Of a stretch of 64,000 bases of DNA, positions 54,578 to 62,336 are shown in pieces; position 1 is the first letter of the stretch, and each line of letters begins with the position of its first letter. The position numbers and the translations under genes were made by a program. The notes under the pieces are model-generated. The model was not told the origin of the DNA and made no database searches. It saw only the letters and a program-made list of their open reading frames with translations. Origin of the DNA: an uncultured Bacteroidales bacterium (GTDB lineage Bacteria; Bacteroidota; Bacteroidia; Bacteroidales; P3); contig CAMVGR010000007.1 of assembly GCA_947167075.1 (NCBI GenBank), positions 1-64,000 on the forward strand, in the 5' to 3' direction.

Positions 54578-56058
54578 TGATCGACCTAGGCCTTGACATA
54601 TTCCGCAAGGTAGGCCAGGAGGCCGACCGTATGGGAATAGATGTGTATGCCGTTGGAGGTGTGGTGCGCGACTATTTCCTGCAGCGCCCTTGTACGGACA
54701 TCGACTTTGTCTGTGTGGGTCGCGAGCATGGGGGCGAGGTGCACATCGGCATCGCCCTGGCCCATGCCGTGTCGGACAGTGTGGGAGGAAGCAAGGTGTC
54801 AGTGTTTCGCAACTTCGGTACCGCAGAGTTCCTCTATAAGGGATTGCAGCTAGAGTTTGTGGGAGCACGCCGCGAGAGCTACAGCCACGAAAGCCGCAAG
54901 CCGGTGGTGGAGAATGGCACCCTCGAGGACGACCAGCGGCGACGCGACTTCACGGTGAATGCTTTGGCTGTCTGCCTCAACGAATCGCGATATGGCGAGC
55001 TGGTAGACCCCTTTGGGGGTATTCGTGACCTGAACGAGGGTATACTGCGCACCCCCCTGGAGCCTGACACCACTTTCAGCGACGACCCGCTCCGGATGAT
55101 GCGGGCCATAAGGTTCGCTTCCCAGCTGGGGTTCCGAATCGAGGAGGCCACTCTGGAGGCCATCGGACGCAATGCGGAGCGACTGAAGATAGTGTCGATG
55201 GAGCGCATCGTGGTGGAGCTGAACAAAATCATGCTTTCGCCGGTGCCATCCGTAGGGCTGAAGCTGATGCAACGCTGCGGGCTGATGCAGTATGTGCTGC
55301 CAGAAATCGATGCATTGCAGGGCGTGGAAACAGTAGACGGACGCGGCCACAAGGATATTTTCTACCACACCATGCAGGTGTTGGACAATGTATGTCAAGC
55401 GCAAAACGACGCTGCGCAGACCACGTCGGCCAATTCTCAATCCTCAATTCTCGATTCTCAACTATGGCTCCGCTGGGCTGCACTGCTGCACGACATAGGC
55501 AAACCCGGCGTGAAGCGCTACGACGAGCGACAGGGATGGACCTTCCACGGCCACGAAGCCCGCGGAGCACACATGGTGAAGCGCGTATTCAAACGCCTGC
55601 GCCTGCCGCTGGGCGAAGAGATGCGCTATGTGGAGAAGCTGGTCATGCTGCACATGCGCCCCATCGTGCTGAGCGAGGACGAGGTGACCGACAGCGCCGT
55701 GCGTCGCCTCCTCTTCGAGGCGGGCGACGACATCGACGACCTCATGCTGCTCTGCAACGCCGACATCACCAGCAAAAATCCCGAGAAAGTAAAGAAACAC
55801 AAGGCCAACTTCGAGCTTGTCAAACGCAAGCTCGTCGAGCTGGAGGAGCGCGACCGCATCCGCAACTTCCAGCCGCCCGTCAGTGGCGAAGACATCATGA
55901 CCACCTTCGGCATCGGCCCCTGCCGCGAGATAGGCACCATCAAGGACGCTATCAAGGATGCCATCCTCGACGGACTGATACCCAACGAGCGCGATGCCGC
56001 CTGGCAGATGATGCTCCGCCTGGGCGAAGAGCTAGGCCTGAAGCCGGCAACGAAATAA
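54577..56058 (+). CDS. cca: tRNA nucleotidyltransferase (CCA-adding) with HD domain
   Basis: 493 residues from the ATG at 54577. Adds or repairs the 3' CCA of tRNA. Nucleotidyltransferase core YAVGGVVRDYFLQRPCTDID (~20-40), RRRDFTVNALAV, RMMRAIRFASQLGF; C-terminal HD phosphohydrolase domain with LLHDIGKPG and HGHEARGA. Between the two, residues ~270-295 (QNDAAQTTSANSQSSILDSQ) are a low-complexity insert encoded by TCTCAATTCTC-like repeats at 55432-55466. A long Bacteroidota-type enzyme otherwise. Confidence 0.93.
   Translation: MIDLGLDIFRKVGQEADRMGIDVYAVGGVVRDYFLQRPCTDIDFVCVGREHGGEVHIGIALAHAVSDSVGGSKVSVFRNFGTAEFLYKGLQLEFVGARRESYSHESRKPVVENGTLEDDQRRRDFTVNALAVCLNESRYGELVDPFGGIRDLNEGILRTPLEPDTTFSDDPLRMMRAIRFASQLGFRIEEATLEAIGRNAERLKIVSMERIVVELNKIMLSPVPSVGLKLMQRCGLMQYVLPEIDALQGVETVDGRGHKDIFYHTMQVLDNVCQAQNDAAQTTSANSQSSILDSQLWLRWAALLHDIGKPGVKRYDERQGWTFHGHEARGAHMVKRVFKRLRLPLGEEMRYVEKLVMLHMRPIVLSEDEVTDSAVRRLLFEAGDDIDDLMLLCNADITSKNPEKVKKHKANFELVKRKLVELEERDRIRNFQPPVSGEDIMTTFGIGPCREIGTIKDAIKDAILDGLIPNERDAAWQMMLRLGEELGLKPATK
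55432..55466 (+). repeat. TTCTCAAT micro-repeat inside cca
   Basis: Four near-identical units of 8-9 bases (TTCTCAATCC, TCAATTCTCG, ATTCTCAACT) inside the linker before the HD domain. The frame stays open. Looks like a small repeat that grew inside a tolerant linker. Confidence 0.6.
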
Positions 56059-56076
56059 TAGCCTTCGAATCTACAA

Positions 56077-56133
56077 GAGGCTGTCTCCAGGGTTCCTTAA
56101 GCGGAGCTGTTTGGGACACCCTCTTTCTTTTTG
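56077..56133 (+). terminator. Probable terminator after cca
   Basis: GAGG-TGTC at 56077-56086 can pair with GGGACACCCTC at 56113-56123 with a mismatch or two, followed by TTTCTTTTTG. Imperfect. Confidence 0.5.
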
Positions 56134-56238
56134 TCTATCATTCAGTCAACTATCCCTGCGGGTTCACGCTCGTTCTGTTCTCCTACAGTTGCTCCGCACT
56201 CCTTTCTTCCTGCCCTTGCCGACGGCATGACTACCTCT

Positions 56239-56327
56239 GTTGTCCGCTTGTTGTCCGCTTGTTGTCCGGTTGTTGTCCGCTTTTAAAGCGGACAACAAGC
56301 GAGCATCAACCGGACAACAACTGGACA
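56239..56327. repeat. Long inverted repeat of 11-base TTGTTGTCCGC units, copy 2
   Basis: Tandem TTGTTGTCCGC/G units run into a perfect palindromic centre GTCCGCTTTTAAAGCGGAC; the right arm is partly eroded (GCGAGCATCAACC). Same unit as copy 1 at 43354. Confidence 0.9.
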
Positions 56328-56473
56328 GGTGGCGAGGGCATACGCTCGGCGAGTTGCAGTGGATTGGGAGGCATGGCTTCGCTATCATCGCTCAAATGGT
56401 CATAAAACCAGTTGGCCCACATAGCCGAGCAGTGGCTTTTAGGCCAGGGATGGGGTAGGCTGCACGGAAGGAC

Positions 56474-56517
56474 AAGAATTTTTTTTTTCGTCGAATAAGA
56501 AAAAATTCTTATATTTG
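56474..56517 (+). promoter_or_regulatory. Promoter of the second fimbrillin-like gene, with inverted repeat and poly-T
   Basis: TATATTTG (56510-56517) is the -7 box, 37 bases before the ATG. A perfect 11-base inverted repeat (AAGAATTTTTT at 56474-56484, AAAAAATTCTT at 56500-56510) and a run of ten T (56479-56488) cover the place of the -33 box. Confidence 0.75.
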
Positions 56518-56553
56518 CAGCAGCTAAATGTTATTACAATATTAATTAACGCA

Positions 56554-58234
56554 ATGAAATTCAAATTATTACCCCCCCCCAGGTTTTTGGGCGGTTGCGC
56601 TGATTGGTGGCGCCCTTATGGTATCTTGCCATAAGGAAAGTATCAATGGAATGGAATTGGTAGCCGAGGGATTCGGCGAGACGAAGGCTGCTGTCGACGG
56701 CCTGCATTCGTATTGGATCGATGGCGAGACAGTGCGCATCAACGGAGAGGATCGGGCGGTCCACTACGACGGCAGCTCGGCCTATCTCTCTGGTGTGACA
56801 GAGGCTGATGTCTATCGGGCCATCTACCCCAGCTCGCTCAACTCCACGGCTACGCTGAATAACGACAATGTCACCGTTACAATCCCCGCCACCCACCAGT
56901 GGGCTGTGGATGGCAATGGGCGTCAGGTGCTCGATGTGCCGATGGCAGCCCGTGGCACCAGCGGCAGCCGATTGGTGCTGCGCCACATCACTGCGGCTGT
57001 CACCGTGCAGATCACCAACCACTATGGCTTCACCGTAGCAGTGGACAGTGTGGTTGTGGCCAGCGACGAGGGTGCCGGCAAGTATCAGCTGAGTGGCAGT
57101 AAAGAGATTACGCTGGCCGATGACGACCTGACGGTAACTCCGTCTACTACCGAAACGTCCGCCGACCGTCGAGTGAAGGTCACTTTCGACGGTGGCACAC
57201 CTCTGCACATCCTATCGGGTGAAACACGTAGTGTGCAGGTCCCGGTGCTTCCTGTGGGCACAGGCAACAAGTTCACTGTCCGCTACGGTGTGCACAAGGT
57301 AGAGGATGCCGAGGTGAAGCGGGTCTATGCCCGCACACAGGGCACTGGCGGTGCTCTCGCCCGCAAGCAGATGGGATTTGCTGTAGACACCGTGGGCTGT
57401 GCCTTCACAGTGAACACCTCCACCGGCAAGAAAGTCATCATCTCGCAGGGTAACCTGCAGTATAACACCACCAGTCATGTGTGGCGTTTTGCCCCAAACC
57501 AGTACGATACGCTGGTGACCAGTAAGCAATACTACTATGACAACAGCAATCATTGGATTGCTCTTTTCGGCTGGGGCACTAGCGGAAGCAGCATTGCACC
57601 CTATGAGTTGAGCGCTCGTCCCAACGGCACCCGCACCGATTCGATGTATGCCTACTATGGGGCAGAGACCGATATCGACGGTACCAACTACGATTGGGGC
57701 GTTTACAATGCCATCCAAAACGGCGGCAATGTGGCCAACTATTGGAGAACCCTGACGATGTCCGAGTGTAACATTCTGTTAAATACGGCTGCTCCCACGC
57801 CGCGAACCTCGGTTATGAGCAATAGTCTTAGTGACGGTGCAATGTATCTGTTGGCCAAGGTGAATGGCATTCGCGGCATCGTGTTGTTCCCCGATGTATT
57901 CCCTCTTACCCCCGCAGAAGTCACCATAGGAGGTACGTTCAGCTACAATACGCACAAGTACAACAGTCCTTACCAGGCAACCATTGATTTGGACAACTGG
58001 CGCAAGATGGAAGCCGCGGGTGCGGTGTTCTTGCCGGCGACAAACTATATACAGTCCACGAATGCATACAACCCCTCTTCCACGATGTATGCACTCTATT
58101 ACTGGACGACAACCCATAGTGGCACTACCGGTGCTAACATTATCTATATATCTAACCAGTATTTCAAGTACTTCAATTATTCTGAGCCACGTGGCACGAT
58201 GTGTGCAGTCCGTTTGGTGCACAATGTAAATTAA
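56554..58234 (+). CDS. Fimbrillin-like lipoprotein, out of frame by one base at a poly-C tract (phase-off)
   Basis: As written, the ATG at 56554 reads MKFKLLPPP then shifts and stops at a TAA at 56632-56634. The main frame continues open from 56558 to 58234; its first ATG, at 56618, would start in the middle of the signal. With one C fewer the product is MKFKLLPPPGFWAVALIGGA then LMVSC, a perfect lipoprotein signal that also matches the start of the paralogue at 39628. The N-terminal ~260 residues are a fimbrillin-like domain (HSYWIDGETVRINGEDRAV, YRAIYPSS). The rest is a FGWGTSG-type domain (VIISQGNLQYNTTSHVWRFA, GVYNAIQNGGN, GMCAVRLVHN region) common in Bacteroidota surface proteins. Either phase-variable off, or an error in reading the tract. 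Confidence 0.85.
56572..56580 (+). repeat. Nine-base poly-C tract, frame-breaking
   Basis: Codons 7-9 of the gene. Eight or eleven C would join the ATG at 56554 to the 560-codon main frame; nine does not. Confidence 0.9.
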
Positions 58235-58253
58235 CCCCTAAAAACAAAATAGT

Positions 58254-58445
58254 ATGAAAACGAAGAAAGAATACACAGCCCCCGAGCTGACTACCGTCAC
58301 CATCAAGTCGGAGCGTGGCTATGCCGGTAGCGTCAATATGGCACTCTTCACCGCACTGATTGCCGGTGGCAGCGACACCTACCAGATGGAGGAGTACGAG
58401 ACCGCTAATGGTTGGGACCAAAACACCGACGAGTTCTGGAATTAG
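58254..58445 (+). CDS. Small peptide, KKEYxAP...RGYAGS family, copy 2
   Basis: 63 residues. N-terminal KKEYTAPELTTVTIKSERGY then AGSV, and a C-terminal MEEYETANGW ... EFWN that lines up with copy 1 at 37499 (EY/DY, GW, FW at matching spacing). Middle part hydrophobic (VNMALFTALIAGG). It begins 19 bases after the fimbrillin-like stop and is followed by a strong terminator, so it would share the lipoprotein gene's transcript. No recognised function; could be a partner subunit, a secreted peptide, or a regulator. Confidence 0.85.
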   Translation: MKTKKEYTAPELTTVTIKSERGYAGSVNMALFTALIAGGSDTYQMEEYETANGWDQNTDEFWN

Positions 58446-58474
58446 TCCCCGCCTTCCGCCATCATACACTATAT

Positions 58475-58514
58475 AGGGTGTCCCAAAAACTATGGGACAC
58501 CCTTACTATTTTTC
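58475..58514 (+). terminator. Strong terminator of the second cassette
   Basis: 11-base perfect stem (58475-58485 with 58493-58503), 7-base loop, then TACTATTTTT. Confidence 0.92.
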
Positions 58515-58530
58515 CCATACAATAAAAATA

Positions 58531-58562
58531 TTTTGCCATATAATCCTTTTTTTGTAATTTTG
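58531..58562 (+). promoter_or_regulatory. Promoter of the crotonase gene
   Basis: TTTTG (58531-58535), 19 bases, TAATTTTG (58555-58562). It excludes the earlier in-frame start at 58533 and supports the ATG at 58587. Confidence 0.85.
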
Positions 58563-58586
58563 CAGTCTCTAAAAAACAATAAGTAT

Positions 58587-59363
58587 ATGTACGAACACCT
58601 TAAGATAGAGGAAAAAGGCTATGTGGCCATCATGACCATCAGCGCACCGAAGAGCCTCAACGCACTCAACAGCACCATTCTGAAGGAGATGGACGACTAC
58701 CTGACGGGTTTCGACTGCAACCGTCTGCGTTGTCTCATCGTCACTGGCGATGGGGAGAAGAGCTTTGTGGCGGGGGCCGACATTAGCGAGATGGCAGGCC
58801 TCACGATGCTGCAGGGGCAGGCCTTTGGCGAGCGTGGCTCGTCCGTCTTCCGCAAGCTGGAGACACTGCATGTGCCTGTCATTGCCGCCGTCAATGGGTT
58901 TGCACTAGGTGGAGGGTGCGAGTTGGCCATGGCCTGCGATATTAGGATATGCTCCGACAATGCCAAGTTCGGCCAGCCGGAGGTGGGGTTGGGCATCATC
59001 CCCGGATTCAGTGGCACCGTGCGCCTAGCCCGTCTGGTGGGCATGGGCATGGCTAAGCAACTCATATACACAGGCAAGCCCATCCGTGCCGACGAAGCCT
59101 TGCGCATCGGACTGGTGAATGCCGTTGTGCCGCAGGCCGAGCTGATGGACAGGGCTCTGGAAATAGCCAACCAGATTGCTGCCAACGCTCCCCTTGCCGT
59201 CAAAGCAGCCAAACTCTGCATCAACGAAGAGTACGACATGGATGCAGATGCGGCCATACGGAACGAAAACGTTATCTTCGGTCGTTGCTTCCTCACCGAG
59301 GATCAGAAGCAGGGCATGAAAGCATTCCTCGAGAAAGGTAAATATGAGTTTCAGGGTAAATGA
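58587..59363 (+). CDS. Enoyl-CoA hydratase (crotonase family)
   Basis: 258 residues. Hydrates crotonyl-CoA or another enoyl-CoA. Oxyanion-hole residues in FVAGADISEM and NGFALGGGCELAMACDIRI; the catalytic glutamates are in ALGGGCELAM and QPEVGLGIIPG. With the next gene (3-hydroxyacyl-CoA dehydrogenase) it makes two steps of the acetyl-CoA to butyryl-CoA route; thiolase and butyryl-CoA dehydrogenase are not in the window. Also could serve fatty-acid or amino-acid breakdown. Confidence 0.93.
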   Translation: MYEHLKIEEKGYVAIMTISAPKSLNALNSTILKEMDDYLTGFDCNRLRCLIVTGDGEKSFVAGADISEMAGLTMLQGQAFGERGSSVFRKLETLHVPVIAAVNGFALGGGCELAMACDIRICSDNAKFGQPEVGLGIIPGFSGTVRLARLVGMGMAKQLIYTGKPIRADEALRIGLVNAVVPQAELMDRALEIANQIAANAPLAVKAAKLCINEEYDMDADAAIRNENVIFGRCFLTEDQKQGMKAFLEKGKYEFQGK

Positions 59364-59423
59364 TTTCATAAAGTCATCATCTCTTAGAGTAAAACAAATA
59401 ATCAACAATAAAATATAACAATT

Positions 59424-60260
59424 ATGAAGATTTGTGTTATTGGAACCGGCACCATGGCCAAAGGCATTGTGAAAGCTTTCGCCGCCAAGATGCCCGTCGT
59501 TATGAAGAGCCGCACCCAGGCCAGCCTCGACAAGGCCATGGCCTCCATCGCCAAAGGCTACGGTAAACTGGTAGAGAAAGGCAAGATGACCCAGGAGGCC
59601 GTCGATGCACTACTGAAGAACATTCAGACCACCACCGACTATGCCACCTTCGCCGACGCCGACCTCGTCATCGAGGCAGCCGTGGAGGAGATGCAGCTGA
59701 AGAAAGATGTATTCACCGAACTGGATGGTATCTGCAAGCCTGAGACCATCTTTGCCACCAACAGCTCCAGCCTGAGCATCACCGAGATCGCCGCCTGCAC
59801 CAAGCGTCCGGCCCAGTTCATCGGCATGCACTTCTTCAATCCCGCCGACCGTATGGCCCTTGTAGAGGTGATCCGTGGCCAGCTGACCAGCGACGAGGTG
59901 TGCAAGTGCGTCATCGACCTGGCCACCGAAATCGGCAAGCAGCCCGTCGAGGTGAAGGAAGCCCCCGGCTTTGTGGTGAACCGCATCCTCATCCCCATGA
60001 TCAACGAGGCAGTCGGCATCCTGGCCGACGGTATCGCCAGTGCAGAGGACATCGACAAGTGCATGATGCTCGGTGCCAACCATCCCATGGGACCTTTGGC
60101 CCTGGCCGACCTCATCGGCAACGATGTGAACCTGGCTATCATGGAGGTACTCTACAAAGAGTTCGGCGATCCCAAGTATCGTCCCCACCCCCTGTTGCGC
60201 AAGATGGTCCGTGCCGGCCTCCTCGGTCGCAAGACCGGCGAAGGCTTCTACAAATATTGA
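59424..60260 (+). CDS. 3-hydroxybutyryl-CoA dehydrogenase
   Basis: 278 residues. Oxidises or forms 3-hydroxyacyl-CoA with NAD(P). Nucleotide-binding start [15 protein letters not shown] (third glycine replaced by Ala, GTGTMAKG), [11 protein letters not shown], catalytic region [17 protein letters not shown], and [20 protein letters not shown]. Length normal for the short Hbd type. It is 60 bases after the crotonase gene and ends at a terminator; the pair is likely one operon. Confidence 0.94.
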   Translation: MKICVIGTGTMAKGIVKAFAAKMPVVMKSRTQASLDKAMASIAKGYGKLVEKGKMTQEAVDALLKNIQTTTDYATFADADLVIEAAVEEMQLKKDVFTELDGICKPETIFATNSSSLSITEIAACTKRPAQFIGMHFFNPADRMALVEVIRGQLTSDEVCKCVIDLATEIGKQPVEVKEAPGFVVNRILIPMINEAVGILADGIASAEDIDKCMMLGANHPMGPLALADLIGNDVNLAIMEVLYKEFGDPKYRPHPLLRKMVRAGLLGRKTGEGFYKY

Positions 60261-60290
60261 TTGCCTCCGAATCGTCCGGTAGAATAATTA

Positions 60291-60325
60291 AGGGCGGGAC
60301 CTGTTAGGGTTCCGCCCTCTTTGCA
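60291..60325 (+). terminator. Terminator after the dehydrogenase gene
   Basis: 11-base stem with one G-U pair (60291-60301 with 60308-60318), then CTTTG. Confidence 0.85.
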
Positions 60326-60355
60326 TTGTGTTTTCAAATAGGGTGTGGCTGCCAG

Positions 60356-60597
60356 CTATTTGACTACCACCACTCTGCGTGCAGGTGCATGACCCACCTT
60401 GACGAGGTAGGCACCCGAGGCTGGCACGTCGAAACGCAACGTTGAGAAGTCGTCGCGCCGCGCAGCCATACGGCGGCCTGCGGCATCGTAGAGTGTCACT
60501 TCATACTCCTCGGCTCCCTCTACCACTATCTGGTCCTGGCTGCTGTATACTAAAGCTAGGATGCTCTCTGCCTGTAGCAGAGCGGAGCGGGCGGGGA
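60356..60597 (-). pseudogene. Orphan type IX secretion C-terminal sorting domain remnant
   Basis: Read on the minus strand, about 78 codons just after the murF stop: ...EEYEVTLYDAAGRRMAARRD, FDVPASGAYLVKVGHAPARR, VVVVK. The pattern Y-D-x-x-G-R...G-x-Y-x-V-x-V matches the Por/T9SS type A sorting domain found at the end of exported Bacteroidota proteins. No start codon and no protein body precede it; murF ends in another frame. So it is a decayed C terminus. It suggests that this lineage has, or had, a type IX secretion system. Confidence 0.75.
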
Positions 60598-61896
60598 TTA
60601 CAGCAACTCTTCTAGGGTCCAGAGGCGGTTGGTGTTGGAGCCTTTGACGAGGATGGTGGCCTCGGCGACGGGGTGCTCCTGCAGCCAGGTGCGGACGCTG
60701 TCGGTGTCGGGGAAGAGCAGCATGCTGTCGGGGTGGGGGAGTGATGCCCATTCGGGGCCGACGAGCAACACGCGGTCGAGGCCGCAGGCCTCGAGCTGCT
60801 CCACCACACGCCGGTGCTCCTCGTGCTCGGCGGTGCCCAGTTCGTGCATGCCCCCGATGATGGCCATGGTGCCATGCATGCTTCGGAACGAGGCTATGGC
60901 GGCTGCCATCGACGAGGGGTTGGCGTTGTAGCAGTCGAGGTAGAGTCGGTTGCCACGAGTGCTTTCTTTATATTCCGAACGTTGGTTTTTGGGGATATAC
61001 TCTTCGATGGCTTGCTTGATGTCCCACGGGTCCACCCCTAGGTGCAATCCCACGGCGACGGCGGCCATGCAGTTGTCGAAGTTGTATGCTCCCAGCAGGT
61101 GGGTGCGTACGTTGTAGACATTGTCGCCCACCTCGAAATAGAAGTGCAAGTAGGGGTCGTTTCCTACATTGGAGCCGTGCACCATGGCTTCGGCTTTGTT
61201 GCCATAGGTGACCCTCTTGGGGCTTGTTGGCAGGGCGGCGACTTGCTCCATCAGCAGGTCGTTGTCGGCATTGACAAACAGCGTTCCCCCTTTGGCGGCC
61301 AGGTGACGGTAGAGTTCGGTCTTGGTGCGGACTACCCCCTCGAACGAGCCGAATCCCTCTAGGTGGGCTCGGCCCACATTGGTGATAAGGCCCATGTCGG
61401 GGTCGGCGATGCGGCAGAGGAACTCGATCTCGCCCGGATGGTTGGCCCCCATCTCCACAATGGCTACCTCGGCATCGGCAGGGATGGAAAGCAGGGTGAG
61501 TGGCACACCGAGATGATTGTTGAAATTGCCCCGTGTGGCAGCGGTGCGGTAGCGGCGGCTGAGCACGGCACTTACCAGCTCTTTTGTGGTCGTTTTGCCA
61601 TTGGTGCCGGTGATGCCCACTATGGGCAGGCTAAGGTGGCTGCGATGCAGCGAGGCAAGATCCTGGAGGGTCTTCAGCACATCCTCCACCCACATGCAGC
61701 GTGGCTCGCTGGCCAGTGCTGGATCGTCGACCACCGCTATGGCGGCTCCATCTTGCAGTGCTTGCAGTGCATAGCGGTTGCCGTCGGCATGCTCGCCCCG
61801 CAGGGCGAAAAAGATGGCTCCGGGGGTGATGGCTCGCGAGTCGGTCGTCACACAGTGCGAACGGAGGAAAACATCATACAATTCTTCTATCTTCAT
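60598..61896 (-). CDS. murF: UDP-N-acetylmuramoyl-tripeptide--D-Ala-D-Ala ligase
   Basis: 432 residues from the ATG at 61896 (a TTG lies two codons before). Adds the D-Ala-D-Ala made by Ddl to the peptidoglycan precursor. ATP site GITGTNGKTT (residues 94-103), NNHLGVPLTLLSI, VEMGANHPGEI, and NANPSSMAAAIASF of the C-terminal domain. Length normal. No other mur gene nearby, so it is outside the usual division cluster, as often in Bacteroidota. It is followed at once by the sorting-domain remnant. Confidence 0.95.
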   Translation of the reverse strand: MKIEELYDVFLRSHCVTTDSRAITPGAIFFALRGEHADGNRYALQALQDGAAIAVVDDPALASEPRCMWVEDVLKTLQDLASLHRSHLSLPIVGITGTNGKTTTKELVSAVLSRRYRTAATRGNFNNHLGVPLTLLSIPADAEVAIVEMGANHPGEIEFLCRIADPDMGLITNVGRAHLEGFGSFEGVVRTKTELYRHLAAKGGTLFVNADNDLLMEQVAALPTSPKRVTYGNKAEAMVHGSNVGNDPYLHFYFEVGDNVYNVRTHLLGAYNFDNCMAAVAVGLHLGVDPWDIKQAIEEYIPKNQRSEYKESTRGNRLYLDCYNANPSSMAAAIASFRSMHGTMAIIGGMHELGTAEHEEHRRVVEQLEACGLDRVLLVGPEWASLPHPDSMLLFPDTDSVRTWLQEHPVAEATILVKGSNTNRLWTLEELL

Positions 61897-62099
61897 GAAC
61901 AATGCTCTAGTTTGTTGTCTTTTTCCACTTCATAACGCATCGACAGGCGCTTTATTGTGTGAATCTCGAATGCACTCTGACGCTTGTTTTGCCCTTCGGA
62001 TAGTGTCTATCGCGTCGTTCATAACATATTGATAATCAGTAGTAGAATATAATTTGTGTCGTTATAATATGCTATAAATCAGTCATGTCCACGTATCAA

Positions 62100-62152
62100 C
62101 ACCGTACTTCCTCCGTACATGCACCGTACATGCACCGTAGATGCACCGTGAC
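62100..62152 (-). repeat. CCGTACATGCA repeat element, copy 5
   Basis: CACCGTACTTCCTCCGTAC, ATGCACCGTAC, ATGCACCGTAGATGCACCGTG. Upstream of murF (minus strand, start 61896); also upstream of the divergent plus-strand gene. Confidence 0.85.
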
Positions 62153-62301
62153 GCAACGGAGCATGTAGGCACTGTTGCCGGTGCACAATCGGCCAAAGTC
62201 GGGTTGGCACATAAGCCTGCACACACTCTCAGCAGAAACAAGTCTGGCTTGTGTCGAGCGACGGTTAGAAAAAAAATATCTCATGTTTGAAAAAAAAACC
62301 G

Positions 62302-62309
62302 TATATTTG
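62302..62309 (+). promoter_or_regulatory. -7 box of the cyclic glucan synthase-like gene
   Basis: TATATTTG, 27 bases before the ATG; the candidate TTTG upstream is nearer than usual (12 bases). Confidence 0.65.
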
Positions 62310-62336
62310 CAAAATAATTTTCCCAATATTGGCAAT

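Larger units (their letters stand above)
56059..56553. other. Gene-free stretch before the phase-off fimbrillin-like gene
   Basis: Holds a probable terminator, the second long hairpin repeat, and the promoter with a poly-T run. Nothing coding is seen. Confidence 0.7.
61897..62336. other. Gene-free stretch between divergent murF and the glucan synthase gene
   Basis: Contains the fifth CCGTAC repeat and the promoter at 62302. Nothing else seen. Confidence 0.6.

Noticed and set aside
56474..56510. Possible invertible promoter
   Set aside because: The inverted repeats are only 15 bases apart and do not flank the -7 box; no recombinase nearby.
56618..58234. Start of the second fimbrillin-like gene at the ATG at 56618
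   Set aside because: It would begin inside the hydrophobic signal and leave no usable lipoprotein signal; the promoter and paralogue point to 56554.
58533..59363. Crotonase start at 58533
   Set aside because: Lies upstream of the -7 box at 58555, so it would not be in the transcript.
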